64,000 nt of DNA from the NCBI GenBank assembly GCA_963820545.1, contig CAWGAJ010000001.1:248001-312000 (forward strand), given 5' to 3'. This document shows, piece by piece, positions 1 through 8,295 of this stretch. The notes under the pieces are model-generated. The model had not been told where the DNA came from. It did no database searches and worked only from the letters and a program-made list of their open reading frames with translations. Position 1 is the stretch's first letter. Every line of letters begins with the position of its first letter. Source of the stretch: CAWGAJ01 sp963820545. GTDB lineage: Bacteria; Planctomycetota; Planctomycetia; Pirellulales; Thermoguttaceae. Position numbers and translations under genes: made by a program.

Positions 1-504
1 TTTTTCGATAGCGCATACTATGGCGTTCGATTATTAAGTTTCAGTGGTTATAACATCAGTGATGTAACGCTGAACAATTTCCACGGCTACGTTACTGATG
101 GCCACACGATGCATATAGGTTGGGAAGGCAACCCCAATAATATTACCCTTGTCAGCCGATTGGTGAGAAATAATTGGACCGTGACTGGCGGCGGCACGCT
201 TATTGAAACAGGGGCAACGGTCACGGATTGGGTCGAAGACGGCGGGCATATAAACGAAACGACCATCAATGGCGACGCCGGCACGGCGGTCTGGCGCATG
301 CCCGATCGCGGAGACGGCAAAAAGACAGTTTTGGTCTATCTTGATGGATTCACCAAGTCGGGCCAGACGATTACTTATCCCGTAGCCTTCACTTACACGC
401 CAGTGATAACGACAACATTAACAGGCACGTTTTCCTCGACGACGACGGTTTTGACTTTTACGACCACGACTCAAACGGGCTGGATAAAAGTAGAAGGATA
501 CTGA
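1..504 (+). CDS. Phage tail fibre/tailspike-like protein, 5'-truncated
   Basis: The open frame enters from the left window edge, so only the last 167 residues are visible. The N-terminal visible part (FFDSAYYGVRLLSFSGYNIS and onward) has the alternating short-strand, Asn/Gly-rich rhythm of right-handed beta-helix tailspikes or pectate-lyase-like fibres. The last 45 residues are a Thr-rich beta-strand tail. It is followed after 10 bp by a phage tail protein on the same strand, so a virion surface role is likely. The internal ATG at 109 is probably not the real start because the frame is open upstream. The fold assignment is inferred from composition and context, not from a recognised domain. 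Confidence 0.5.
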   Translation, partial: FFDSAYYGVRLLSFSGYNISDVTLNNFHGYVTDGHTMHIGWEGNPNNITLVSRLVRNNWTVTGGGTLIETGATVTDWVEDGGHINETTINGDAGTAVWRMPDRGDGKKTVLVYLDGFTKSGQTITYPVAFTYTPVITTTLTGTFSSTTTVLTFTTTTQTGWIKVEGY

Positions 505-514
505 GGATTACACA

Positions 515-1378
515 ATGGCTGGCGAGTTAAACCTCAAACATACTGCGTCGGGCGTTACGATTCTGGCCTTGATCCTCGGGCAGAATCGCACTACGCGCTG
601 GAATGGGACCGCGTTGGTGGCGATTAGCAGCGTGTCTGACGCCAACTGGACCACGGGCATGATAACCTTGACGGAACAACAAACTTCCAACAACACCAGA
701 ACGGCAATTTATGTCGGCGATTTTCCCCTGGGAATCGCGACGCCCGGCGAGTACGTCGTGGAGTATTATCTCAGCACGGCCGCAACTCCGGGCAGCCCGA
801 GCATCGGCGTGCAGGATATATGGTGGAAGGGGACAGCCTTAGCTACCATTCCCGCGATCCAAACCAAAACGGATAATTTGCCTGCCAGCCCTGCGGCGGT
901 AGGCGACGCGATGACGCTTACTTCGGCCTACGATGCCGCGAAGACTGCCGCATCGCAAACAACCGTCAATGCCGTCAAAACGAAGACGGATAATTTGCCT
1001 GCCAGCCCTGCGGCGGTAGGCGACGCCATGACGCTTACCCAGGCGTATGACGCGGCAAAAACCGCGGCTCAGCCGGGAGCTGCAATGACCTTGACCAGCG
1101 CTTATAACGCGGCCAAGACCGCGGCTCAGGCCGGAGATGCCATGACTCTGACGCTCAGCGAACGCAATGCGATCGCTGCCGCATTGCTCGATCTTGCCAA
1201 TGCCATCGACGGCAAAACGCTGCGCCAGGCCTTGCAGATTATCGCCGCCGTGACGGCGGGAAAAGTTTCGGGTGCGGGCTCCGGAACGGAAAGTTTTCGC
1301 AGTCTGAGTGATAGCACGACCCGGGTGGTCGTCGCGGCCGACGTTTTAGGAAATCGAACCAACGTTACATACCAATGA
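515..1378 (+). CDS. Phage tail/baseplate-associated protein with GDAMTLT repeats
   Basis: This 287-residue protein has an N-terminal beta-rich domain (about 1-115), then Ala/Thr-rich repeats containing TKTDNLPASPAAVGDAMTL twice and AYDAAKTAA three times. It ends in the motif TLRQALQIIAAVTAGKVSG followed by RVVVAADVLGNRTNVTY. That C-terminal pattern (LRQAL..AA..AGK.SGA...R...D...R.V...D..GNRT) is common in tail-region proteins of tailed phages. The repeats resemble extended coiled or fibrous linkers. Its stop overlaps the next start by 4 bp (ATGA), which suggests translational coupling. I infer a structural virion role; the exact position in the particle is unknown. Confidence 0.6.
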   Translation: MAGELNLKHTASGVTILALILGQNRTTRWNGTALVAISSVSDANWTTGMITLTEQQTSNNTRTAIYVGDFPLGIATPGEYVVEYYLSTAATPGSPSIGVQDIWWKGTALATIPAIQTKTDNLPASPAAVGDAMTLTSAYDAAKTAASQTTVNAVKTKTDNLPASPAAVGDAMTLTQAYDAAKTAAQPGAAMTLTSAYNAAKTAAQAGDAMTLTLSERNAIAAALLDLANAIDGKTLRQALQIIAAVTAGKVSGAGSGTESFRSLSDSTTRVVVAADVLGNRTNVTYQ

Positions 1379-1581
1379 AACTAACATTTGCCGCCAAGAC
1401 ATTCAGCGCACGAACTTTCCGGTCCGTGACATGGGCGGGACCGGTGGTCTTGAAGCAATTTTACCCCATTTGTGCGGCGATGTTTGTCACCGGCGCCGCT
1501 GCGGGTCAACATTTTCATACTGGCGCTATTGTGGGGCAAAATTTTCATACCGGCGCTGTCGCGGGGAAGACTCATGACTGA
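1375..1581 (+). CDS. Small phage protein with HFHTGA repeats
   Basis: A 68-residue protein coupled to the upstream tail gene by an ATGA overlap. The N-terminus (FAAKTFSARTFRSVTW) is followed by a short hydrophobic stretch and three near-repeats of the type GA..GQ.FHTGA. Proteins of this shape sit after the LRQAL-type tail protein in many phage genomes, so the order supports a genuine gene. No biochemical function can be assigned. The next gene starts 8 bp before this stop, continuing the tight packing. Confidence 0.55.
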   Translation: MKLTFAAKTFSARTFRSVTWAGPVVLKQFYPICAAMFVTGAAAGQHFHTGAIVGQNFHTGAVAGKTHD

Positions 1582-1972
1582 AGCAATTGATATTTACGGC
1601 ACGGCGTTTAAGAACGGATCAGCGACCATGATGGCCCGAATCGTCGGCGCAGATGGGGGAAATATCACCCAGGCTGATATCGCCACGATCCATTACTCTA
1701 TCTATTTGCTCGACGATCAGGATCCCGATAGCCGGACTGCGGTCACGGGACACTCGCAAGTCACGCTGCCGGTATATCAGGTTATTTTCAACAGCCTCCA
1801 GACCGACGCCACTTGGACCGTGGATGCCATCGGTTATAACTTCCGACACGTGCTCGACGTGGCCAACCATCCGGCGTTTCCCTTCGCAGGGCGGAGATAC
1901 TTGATCGAATATGTCCTGACTCCACTGAGCGGGCAGGTTATTCTTGTCCGCTACCGCATGAATGTAATTTGA
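1574..1972 (+). CDS. Phage-module protein of unknown function
   Basis: The start is placed at the ATG at 1574 (MTEAIDIYGTAFKNGSATMM). The longer frame beginning at 1472 would overlap the upstream gene by 110 bp. The 132-residue product is beta-rich and has no signal peptide or membrane segment. Proteins of this kind, starting with a statement-like beta strand followed by IVGADGGNITQADIATI, occur among small tail-region genes of phages and may be chaperones or minor tail components. The assignment rests on position between phage genes. Confidence 0.5.
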   Translation: MTEAIDIYGTAFKNGSATMMARIVGADGGNITQADIATIHYSIYLLDDQDPDSRTAVTGHSQVTLPVYQVIFNSLQTDATWTVDAIGYNFRHVLDVANHPAFPFAGRRYLIEYVLTPLSGQVILVRYRMNVI

Positions 1973-1980
1973 GGTGTATT

Positions 1981-2196
1981 ATGCCCAGCGATATCGAACA
2001 AATCTCCTTGATTAAAACGCAAACGCTCGCCCGGATCGCGGAAATCACCGCCGAGCCCAAGCCGACGTATCAAATCGACGGTCAAATGGTGGTTTGGGGC
2101 GATTACCTCAACCGCTTGCAAAAAACAGTCGATTGGTGCGACGCCCAACTGGCTACTCACGCGCCCGTCGAAGTGCAGTCGCAAGGATACACCTGA
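1981..2196 (+). CDS. Small phage-module protein of unknown function
   Basis: A 71-residue acidic, mainly helical protein starting MPSDIEQISLIKTQTLARI, 8 bp after the preceding stop. The segment QIDGQMVVWGDYLNRLQKTV resembles small phage proteins encoded in the head-tail completion region. No catalytic motif or membrane segment is visible. It is followed by a 99-bp gap containing degenerate repeats of aggatga and gacctctg, which suggests the phage operon has been invaded by host-type intergenic repeats. Confidence 0.5.
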   Translation: MPSDIEQISLIKTQTLARIAEITAEPKPTYQIDGQMVVWGDYLNRLQKTVDWCDAQLATHAPVEVQSQGYT

Positions 2197-2295
2197 AAAA
2201 CGCAGAACGCAAAACTAAGGATGAAGGATGAGGGATGAAGGATGAAAAAGCGGATTCCCTGACCTCCGATCCCCGACCTCTGACCTCTAATTCCC

Positions 2296-2979
2296 ATGTC
2301 TGCTGACTTTGATCCCACCGCCGATTTCACTCAGATAACCGATAATACGGAAACGGTGACGCTCCTGCGCCGCGGGGTCACGCCGGGCAACGCGGGGACG
2401 GTGATCAATCATGCCCTGCGCCGCGCCGTGAAATTGGGCGAGTTGGCCGCCAGCAATCGCAATGAAGTGCGGCGATACGTTAATACCGATGGGCAATGCA
2501 TTGCCGCCGACACCAACTGGCATCTGCCTGCGGCGGAACTGGACCAGCCGCCTTGCATCGGCGACGTGATCCTCGACGGCGACGGCCGACGGTGGACAAT
2601 TCTCGAAATAACACTGATTATGCTGCGCACGCGCTGGCGGTGCTTTTCCCGTGATTTGTCGATCGCCCATGGCCTTGATGATACGGTCACCATTCTCCAG
2701 GCCGAGTATGCCAAAGGCGAGGGCGGCGCGGCTGAACCGACCTGGCGCATATGGCGCACGGGCGTGCGGGCGCGGATCCAGCCCGTGGCAGTAGAAATAG
2801 ACGTCGAACATTCCGCCCAACAGGCGGTTTCTCGTTGTCGGATTTATTTGGAAGAAGATCTGCCGTTAGACCATACCCATCGCATCCAAAACGCCGCGGG
2901 AACGGTTTTCCAAATTACCGCGGTAACCGGCGACGCCCGGCTGGGTGAACTACAGACCATTGAGGCCGTGAAGGTGTAA
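2296..2979 (+). CDS. Putative phage head-tail joining/completion protein
   Basis: This 227-residue protein has no signal peptide. It contains a central beta-rich core (ADTNWHLPAAELDQPPCIGD, then a WTILEI strand) typical of small virion connector or completion proteins, and a second beta region at about 150-225. It lies upstream of a DUF3168-like tail-completion gene, an order often seen in siphophages. I did not recognise a named family directly, so the function is inferred from context and secondary structure. Confidence 0.45.
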   Translation: MSADFDPTADFTQITDNTETVTLLRRGVTPGNAGTVINHALRRAVKLGELAASNRNEVRRYVNTDGQCIAADTNWHLPAAELDQPPCIGDVILDGDGRRWTILEITLIMLRTRWRCFSRDLSIAHGLDDTVTILQAEYAKGEGGAAEPTWRIWRTGVRARIQPVAVEIDVEHSAQQAVSRCRIYLEEDLPLDHTHRIQNAAGTVFQITAVTGDARLGELQTIEAVKV

Positions 2980-2998
2980 TTAACAATCGCAATAAACA

Positions 2999-3095
2999 TA
3001 TTTAGCCCCGGGTGAATACACCCGGGGCATACACCCGGGGCAAAGTTAAGTATTTTCCCCCTTTACCCGCCGTGTGTTCACGGCGGGCTAAATAT
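2999..3095. repeat. Double REP-like palindrome (ccccggg / cccgccg hairpins)
   Basis: Two hairpins sit back to back. One is built on ccccgggtg-ata-cacccgggg (with the right arm repeated), the other on acccgccgtg-tgttcacggcgggc. The same two hairpins in the same order occur at about 63071-63152 in this window. It lies just upstream of the start at 3111 inside what should be a compact phage operon, so it probably inserted after the prophage began to decay. Confidence 0.8.
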
Positions 3096-3110
3096 CCCTG
3101 GAGATCGACC

Positions 3111-3512
3111 ATGAACCTAGCTCAGGTGATTCACCAGCGTTGGGCCGCGGCGACGACGCTCAATGGCCTTTTGCCGGCGTCACGGGTATATACGGGGCTG
3201 AGTTTTGATCCGCAGCGCCCCTTTGCAGTCATTTCCAAGGAAAGCGAGCAGCCGCAGACTTATCACAGCGACGGCTCGGCCATCGACACCGTCGGCCTGC
3301 GGATCCAGGTTTTTCACGATAATTACGACGCCGGCGCCGAGATCGTGCAGCAAATCAAGACCGTCTTCGACCGTTCGGCGTTTGAACTTGCGGGCAGCGA
3401 CAAAGTGCTGAACATCAAGCGGAGCAACGACTCGGAACAACAGAATAACGACGGGGCTTGGCAATTTATCATCGACGTCGATTGCACGGTATATCTTGCC
3501 GCGGGCGTTTGA
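3111..3512 (+). CDS. Phage tail-completion protein, DUF3168-like
   Basis: The start is the ATG at 3111 (MNLAQVIHQRWAAATTLNGL), because the frame upstream of it reads through a REP hairpin. The 133-residue product follows the DUF3168/gp17-like pattern. It has an N-terminal helix, LLPASRVYTG.. then P.AVI, a strand with TVGLRIQVFHDN, an amphipathic helix (GAEIVQQIKTVFD), and a final strand pair ending DVDCTVYLAAGV. Members of this family help complete the tail-to-head connection. Placement next to another putative connector supports the call. Confidence 0.55.
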   Translation: MNLAQVIHQRWAAATTLNGLLPASRVYTGLSFDPQRPFAVISKESEQPQTYHSDGSAIDTVGLRIQVFHDNYDAGAEIVQQIKTVFDRSAFELAGSDKVLNIKRSNDSEQQNNDGAWQFIIDVDCTVYLAAGV

Positions 3513-3515
3513 TCA

Positions 3516-3587
3516 GGGGACTGTCCCAATTTTCGCCCTGGGGACTGTCCCAATTTTCGCCCCAGCGAAAATGGGACTGTCCCCCTT
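3516..3587. repeat. REP-like palindrome, ggggactgtcccaatttt family
   Basis: Two tandem left arms (ggggactgtcccaattttcg) face one right arm (cgaaaatgggactgtccccc), giving a strong hairpin. Related copies are at 34637-34681 and inside the bioA coding sequence at 35402-35463. The doubled left arm is shared with the bioA copy. Confidence 0.85.
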
Positions 3588-3760
3588 GGCACAACCAAAT
3601 TGACTGCAAATTGTAAATTGCAAAATGCAAATTTCAAATTGAACAACATCACAAAAAACCGCGACCGACCAATCGACCATGCCGACCAGGCTTCGCCTGG
3701 TGCCCGACGGTGCCCGTTAGTGTCCGTCGCGGCTTTACAAACCATAATCTGATCCCTAAT

Positions 3761-4081
3761 ATGGCTACACCGTTCAAAGAACTATCTGGTTCGCCGCGCG
3801 AGTCTTACGATTCCTACGGCATGAAGGCCGAGCGACGTTTGATCTGCGCTTGGGACTATCGCAACGCGCTGGTGCAAGAGATTTTGGGGCCTGGGTATCA
3901 GACCGGCGTGCTCACGCCGATTTCCTATCCCGGTGTTTCCACCGCACTGGCCGCGCAAGTACAGGTTGAACCGTTTATGGACGACATGCTCAAGCAAGAA
4001 TTGGAAGAATTGACCGAAGGGCTGAACGCTTATCAGGGATTCGCCAAAGTCACGATCAAATACGAGACGTCAACGACTTAG
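3761..4081 (+). CDS. Phage-module protein of unknown function
   Basis: The start is taken at the ATG at 3761 (MATPFKELSGSPRESYDSYG), because upstream codons in this frame fall within low-complexity repeat DNA. The 106-residue product is soluble and ends in a long helix followed by KVTIKYETS. Position suggests a minor phage head or tail component. It is the last recognisable gene of the left phage remnant. The next gene is a membrane protein and then pyrE. Confidence 0.45.
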   Translation: MATPFKELSGSPRESYDSYGMKAERRLICAWDYRNALVQEILGPGYQTGVLTPISYPGVSTALAAQVQVEPFMDDMLKQELEELTEGLNAYQGFAKVTIKYETSTT

Positions 4082-4138
4082 GTGTCGGTATTCTTGGAGC
4101 GTTTTTTTCTTCTATAGATTGCATGGTTTTCCCAAAAA

Positions 4139-4633
4139 ATGTATAATTGGCCTTTGCCATGGGTAAATCAATTCAATATTTCTTTTTATGGATTTCATCC
4201 TGACTTTCCGGTATTTTGTGTAACCAGAGCTGCATGGTTAAGATCAATGATCAATTCATTTTATAAGAAACTACAGCCGGTGCTAGTAGTAACGATGTAC
4301 TTGATCGCATTCGCATCGGGATGGAACGTGATTTTTCGACCGGAGAATCTTGCGATCAATTTTCTTTATGTGATTTCTCTTTGTTTGATTATGACTTATT
4401 GGTGCGTGATTGATTCACGTATCAGGGGCTATCCGATTCTACATTCGTTCTACTTTATCATCATCTTTTTGTGGCCAGTCGCAGTACCTGTGTATCTTAT
4501 CTGGTCACGTGGGTTCTGGGGATTAACGCTTGCCATTATTCATTTGATTGGGCTTTATTTAACTTGTGTTGTATCATATCACTTAGCTGGATACCTTGTC
4601 TATGGCGATGCTTGGCTCAGTCTTTTTATTTGA
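4139..4633 (+). CDS. Multi-pass membrane protein of unknown function
   Basis: The frame encodes up to 164 residues with about four hydrophobic segments (roughly residues 47-62, 70-88, 100-121 and 127-150). Short charged loops such as DSRIRGYP separate them. The ATG at 4247 (MINSFYKKLQ) is an equally good start and leaves a compact four-helix protein. Base composition is lower in GC than the flanking phage and host genes, which hints at acquisition. No family was recognised. Confidence 0.4.
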   Translation: MYNWPLPWVNQFNISFYGFHPDFPVFCVTRAAWLRSMINSFYKKLQPVLVVTMYLIAFASGWNVIFRPENLAINFLYVISLCLIMTYWCVIDSRIRGYPILHSFYFIIIFLWPVAVPVYLIWSRGFWGLTLAIIHLIGLYLTCVVSYHLAGYLVYGDAWLSLFI

Positions 4634-4741
4634 TAAGATGGACTCTGATAAAGCCAATTATCGGTGCCGCCCCCTTTTCCGAACTTCTTCAGATTGTTAT
4701 ACATAATTTCATTCCGATTTTTCAATTAAGGATTTCAAACG

Positions 4742-5296
4742 ATGTATGACAAACGAGAATTGATATCCCTGGTACGTGCGAAGGCATTGCGGTTTGGGGA
4801 TTTTACTTTAGCTTCGGGAAAGAAGGCCACGTACTATCTTGACGGCAAACAAGTCACGCTCGATCCGTTCGGGGCGAAACTGGTGGCCGAGGGAATTTTG
4901 GAGCTCTTGGCTGAGGGAGGAATGCCCCAGGCCATCGGTGGAATGTCGATCGGGGCCGACCCTATTACTTCGTCGGTGGTGGTGATGTCGGCCGTGCACG
5001 GCACGCCGCTTGTCGGCTTTATGGTCCGCAAGCAGGCCAAGGGCCATGGCACGAATCAATATGTCGAAGGACCGGTTAAACCCGGCCAGAGCGTGGCCAT
5101 TGTCGAAGACGTGGTCACCACCGGCGGCTCGTCGCTTGAGGCCATTGAAAAGGTAGAGGCATTTGGTCTTAAGGTGCAGCGGATCATCGCCATTATTGAC
5201 CGTATGGAAGGCGGGGCAGAGGCGTTTGCAAAAAAGGGCTATAAATTTTCCAGCCTGCTCACGATCCGCGATTTCGGCCTCGAACCGCCCAAATAG
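4742..5296 (+). CDS. pyrE: Orotate phosphoribosyltransferase
   Basis: PyrE converts orotate and PRPP to orotidine 5'-phosphate in pyrimidine synthesis. The 184-residue length is normal. The type I PRTase PRPP-binding motif VAIVEDVVTTGGSS lies at 118-131. The catalytic flexible loop KQAKGHGTNQYVEG is near 97-110, and FTLASGKKATYYLDGKQVTL (21-40) matches the family N-terminus. The gene stands alone. The partner enzyme pyrF lies 47 kb away at 52164, so the pathway is not an operon here. Confidence 0.95.
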   Translation: MYDKRELISLVRAKALRFGDFTLASGKKATYYLDGKQVTLDPFGAKLVAEGILELLAEGGMPQAIGGMSIGADPITSSVVVMSAVHGTPLVGFMVRKQAKGHGTNQYVEGPVKPGQSVAIVEDVVTTGGSSLEAIEKVEAFGLKVQRIIAIIDRMEGGAEAFAKKGYKFSSLLTIRDFGLEPPK

Positions 5297-5495
5297 ATAG
5301 GTAGATGGTTTGTGGTAGATGGTAAAAAAAGTGGGCAGTTGACGGTGGCCAGCAATTAGGGTTCAGGGTTCAGAATTTACTTGAAACGGGTAGCTCCGAT
5401 AGCCCAGTTGAGGCCGTCCGGGAATTGGTGCGGAAGAACCGTATATAATTCGCACTATCCATTACCTAAATTTCCTATTCCCTATCCCCTCATTC

Positions 5496-5951
5496 TCACG
5501 CCCGATCTCTTTCCAAGGTCACGTGGTTGCCGCGGGGATTAAAGCTGACGCGGGACATAAATGCGCGCATCAGCAGTACGCCGCGGCCGCCCGGGCAGTG
5601 GATGTGTGCGTCATCCGTGGGATCGGGCAGTGCCTGGGGATTGAATCCAGAGCCTTCATCCGTTATTTCCACCTGCACCCGACGCGGTGAAATGCGGCAG
5701 ATAAAATGCACTTTTTTGCTGCGATCTTCCCCGTTGCCGTGCACAATGGCGTTGATCAGCGCTTCGTATGCGGCCAGGTGCACGCAGAAAATGTCGTGCT
5801 GATTCCAATGCTGAACTTCTAATTCCTTCAGCACGTCCTCCAGCACGCGTCTGCCGGCGCACGTATCGCTGGCGAACTGTTTTTCGCACTGCCAGGTCCA
5901 GGACTCATCGGACGTGGACATAAAGGTGGGCAAAATCATGGTGAGAATCAT
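5496..5951 (-). CDS. RsbW-like anti-sigma factor / serine kinase ATP-binding protein
   Basis: This 151-residue GHKL-fold protein has an N-box AYEALINAIVHGNG (61-74), a G1 box DEGSGF (98-103) and a G2 box GGRGVLLMRAF (121-131). These are the ATP-binding elements of RsbW/SpoIIAB-type kinases. Such proteins bind a sigma factor or another partner and phosphorylate a STAS antagonist. Its start overlaps the stop of the upstream STAS gene by 4 bp (ATGA), so the two are probably translated together as a partner-switching pair. The target sigma factor is not in the window. Confidence 0.85.
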   Translation of the reverse strand: MILTMILPTFMSTSDESWTWQCEKQFASDTCAGRRVLEDVLKELEVQHWNQHDIFCVHLAAYEALINAIVHGNGEDRSKKVHFICRISPRRVQVEITDEGSGFNPQALPDPTDDAHIHCPGGRGVLLMRAFMSRVSFNPRGNHVTLERDRA

Positions 5952-6304
5952 CTGAAGGTCGCCAGGGCGTCGGCTTCTTCTTCTTTGATATCAAACAGAC
6001 GGTTCAACTTGGTGATGGCAAAAACCTCGTAAATTTCCGGACGGATATTCGACAGTTTCAATATGCCGCCATGGGCCTTTACTTTTTTGTCCAGAGTAAT
6101 CAACTTGCCCAGGGCGGCGCTGGAAAGAAATTCCACCGCAGAAAAGTTCAGCAGCAACTTGCCGCGGTGGTCTTTTTCCACCAATTGGAACATTTCTTGT
6201 CCCAATTCCTGGATGTTAATGTCCTCCACGATTTTATGATCGCGAAATCGGACTATGGTAACATCGCCGACTTCCTTGACGTCTAATCGTCGGTATCCGC
6301 TCAT
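5948..6304 (-). CDS. STAS-domain anti-sigma factor antagonist
   Basis: A 118-residue single STAS domain of the SpoIIAA/RsbV type. The conserved phosphorylatable Ser region is NFSAVEFLSSAALGKLI (53-69), with S61 or S62 as the likely phosphosite. The rest follows the family pattern of alternating strands and helices (VTIVRFRDHKIVED, then GGILKLSNI). It is the first gene of a two-gene unit with the RsbW-like kinase, so it likely releases that kinase's partner when dephosphorylated. Confidence 0.87.
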   Translation of the reverse strand: MSGYRRLDVKEVGDVTIVRFRDHKIVEDINIQELGQEMFQLVEKDHRGKLLLNFSAVEFLSSAALGKLITLDKKVKAHGGILKLSNIRPEIYEVFAITKLNRLFDIKEEEADALATFR

Positions 6305-6736
6305 GCCCGAAACTCCTTGGCAATATCTTGTGCTGTCTTGCCAATGTATGAGGTGTTAAAAATCGATGGCCACAACTTCCCTGAATAACTCAGCATCTTA
6401 CTTATCTTATGGTTTCCCTACCGGGTGTCAAGCTGTTGGGCGAGGGTGTTCTCCTGGTCTTTGGGCCAAATCAAAGGGAAATAACAGCAGCCAGGAAGAG
6501 GTGAAAAAACCAAACACAGGGAGCTTAATCCATGATGTTTCTGGTCCACGTGTTGACGAAAAACAACAGCGAAAAAGGGCCTTCTCTCGGTCGCCTTTCC
6601 GCCGGCTTTTCTATAACTTGTTATGCCATAAGGAGCTTTATTATCAATCCCCCGGGCAAACCTCGCCGGGCACAACGTTTGCCCCTTCTGCTTATATCGC
6701 CCTTGATGAACAATAGCACTGCAAACCGGTGGCTTG
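6305..6736. other. Intergenic region between divergent genes
   Basis: About 430 bp separate the STAS gene from the secreted protein at 6737. Long frames exist on both strands here, but they have no signal peptide, recognisable domain or good ribosome-binding site, and they overlap each other. The region should contain the two divergent promoters. I could not identify convincing -35/-10 pairs or a structured RNA. Confidence 0.4.
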
Positions 6737-7645
6737 ATGAAAACCTCCGCCTGGTTCCCGATAGTATTCGCCTGCCTGGCCATCTTAGCCGGCCATGCCA
6801 CCAGGCTGACTCCGCTTCAGGCATTAGCCCAGCAGCCCGGGGACGACGATCAAGAGAGCATTGTTGTGCATCTCGCCAGCGGTCGGGCCATGACCGCCAA
6901 ACTCGACGCCCGAACCGACACCGCGCAACTCTGGCTGCGTTGGGAAAGTCCCAGGGCCGAACTCCTCCGCCCGATCCAATGGGATCGCGTTGTGACGGCG
7001 GAAATCAAAGGCCAAGAGATCTCCGGCAAACAGCTTTTCGAGTTGGTCGCGCAAATCCGCCAAGAGATTCCCACCCAGCCGGTTATCACTCCACTTGACA
7101 AGACTATTGTCATGCCAGGTTCGCCTGCGGCCGAAGCATTAACGGCTACTGCGTCTTATCCAAGTTCAGAAAAGAAGAAAACCCCGCCGGTGCGATCGCT
7201 GGCCATCGACGCAAAACCGGCCAACTGGGACAACAATGTCGAAACCGACGGCATGATGATTTGTATCGCCCCCAGGGATGATTACGGCGAAGTAATTCCC
7301 GTGCGCGGCACGCTCGATATCGAGCTGATGGCCGAGCACGCGGGCGTGGTAAAATTGCCTTATCCGTTTAGCCGTATCGCTCATTGGTCGCAAATGGTGC
7401 GGCCCGAAGATTTCCGGCCATTTGGGGCAGTCTATCGGCTGCCGTTCCAGGACGTCAGTCCGGAATTCAGCCGCAATCTCAGCCCGCACGGCGCGATTCA
7501 TGCTACCCTAAGCGTGCCCGGTCAAGGCACATTCGAGGCCACCGACGACGCCCGCCTCCGTCCCTACAGCCTGATCCGCGACCGCCTGCAACAAACCACC
7601 GGGCAGAGATTCTTTCCCGAGGAAACCATCGGCCGGCCATGGTGA
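6737..7645 (+). CDS. Planctomycete-type exported protein of unknown function
   Basis: The start is the ATG at 6737 (MKTSAWFPIVFACLAILAG), one codon after an in-frame TTG. Residues 1-30 form a signal peptide. The first domain (about 38-90) reads IVVHLASGRAMTAKLDAR.. like a small beta barrel. A linker follows, then a larger beta-rich C-terminal domain (150-300) with RGTLDIELMAEHAGVVKLPY. Proteins with this arrangement occur as uncharacterised secreted proteins in planctomycetes. No enzymatic motif is visible and the gene stands alone. Confidence 0.6.
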   Translation: MKTSAWFPIVFACLAILAGHATRLTPLQALAQQPGDDDQESIVVHLASGRAMTAKLDARTDTAQLWLRWESPRAELLRPIQWDRVVTAEIKGQEISGKQLFELVAQIRQEIPTQPVITPLDKTIVMPGSPAAEALTATASYPSSEKKKTPPVRSLAIDAKPANWDNNVETDGMMICIAPRDDYGEVIPVRGTLDIELMAEHAGVVKLPYPFSRIAHWSQMVRPEDFRPFGAVYRLPFQDVSPEFSRNLSPHGAIHATLSVPGQGTFEATDDARLRPYSLIRDRLQQTTGQRFFPEETIGRPW

Positions 7646-7774
7646 GAGGTAAATGGTTGGTGGTAGATGGCAGGTGGAAGGCGGGCGATGTGCAGTGATG
7701 AAAAGGGTTCAGGGTTCAGCACTCTAAACTGGGTAACAGGGATTCGGGGGTCGGGGATCTGAATGCCCGACCGC

Positions 7775-8071
7775 TTACGAGCCGGGTTTTTTCATCGCCC
7801 AGCTATGCAGAATCAGCACGCTGCCAATAGAGAGCAGCGACCAACCGAGCCACTCCGGCGGACGCCAGTTTTTTTGCGCCGGCGGCGTATCGCTTTGCAG
7901 CAGCGTCTGCGTGGTGGCGTTGACCGAAGCCATGGGATGACTCGTGCGTTCGGCTAAAAACTGGGTGAATTCCGGCGTAAGCACGAAGGTCTCGACCAGA
8001 TTGCACTCCAGCCCGAGTAAGACCAGAACCAGTCCGAGAAAAAAATACTGATTGCGAGTTATATCCATCAT
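7775..8071 (-). CDS. Small two-helix membrane protein
   Basis: A 98-residue protein with a hydrophobic segment at about 9-23 (YFFLGLVLVLLGLECNLV) and a second near 76-92 (WLGWSLLSIGSVLILHSWA), joined by a soluble loop of about 50 residues. A variant start one codon downstream (MDITRNQ) is possible. The second frame over the same DNA lacks membrane character. Function unknown; it is not obviously in an operon. Confidence 0.55.
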   Translation of the reverse strand: MMDITRNQYFFLGLVLVLLGLECNLVETFVLTPEFTQFLAERTSHPMASVNATTQTLLQSDTPPAQKNWRPPEWLGWSLLSIGSVLILHSWAMKKPGS

Positions 8072-8295
8072 GGCAAACTCCTCCTACCCTCAAAAACAAC
8101 TCCGCTCCGTTGTGCCGCTTCTTTTCTGGTATCGAAACGCCTGGCGGGCCGACTTCATGCCTGGTTTTGGCGTAGCGTTTATAACGGGAGCCGCGTAGTA
8201 GATGAGCCGGTTATCGGGTTTGCGCCGGCTGGCGCGGTTTCGAGGACCAGGTAAAAAACCGGCGTGACGCTTGTTATTACCGCCAAATGTTAAAG

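Noticed and set aside
6366..6801. Overlapping frames on both strands upstream of the exported protein
   Set aside because: Neither has a recognisable domain, and they contradict each other. The forward one lacks an RBS and the reverse one overlaps the start of the gene at 6737.
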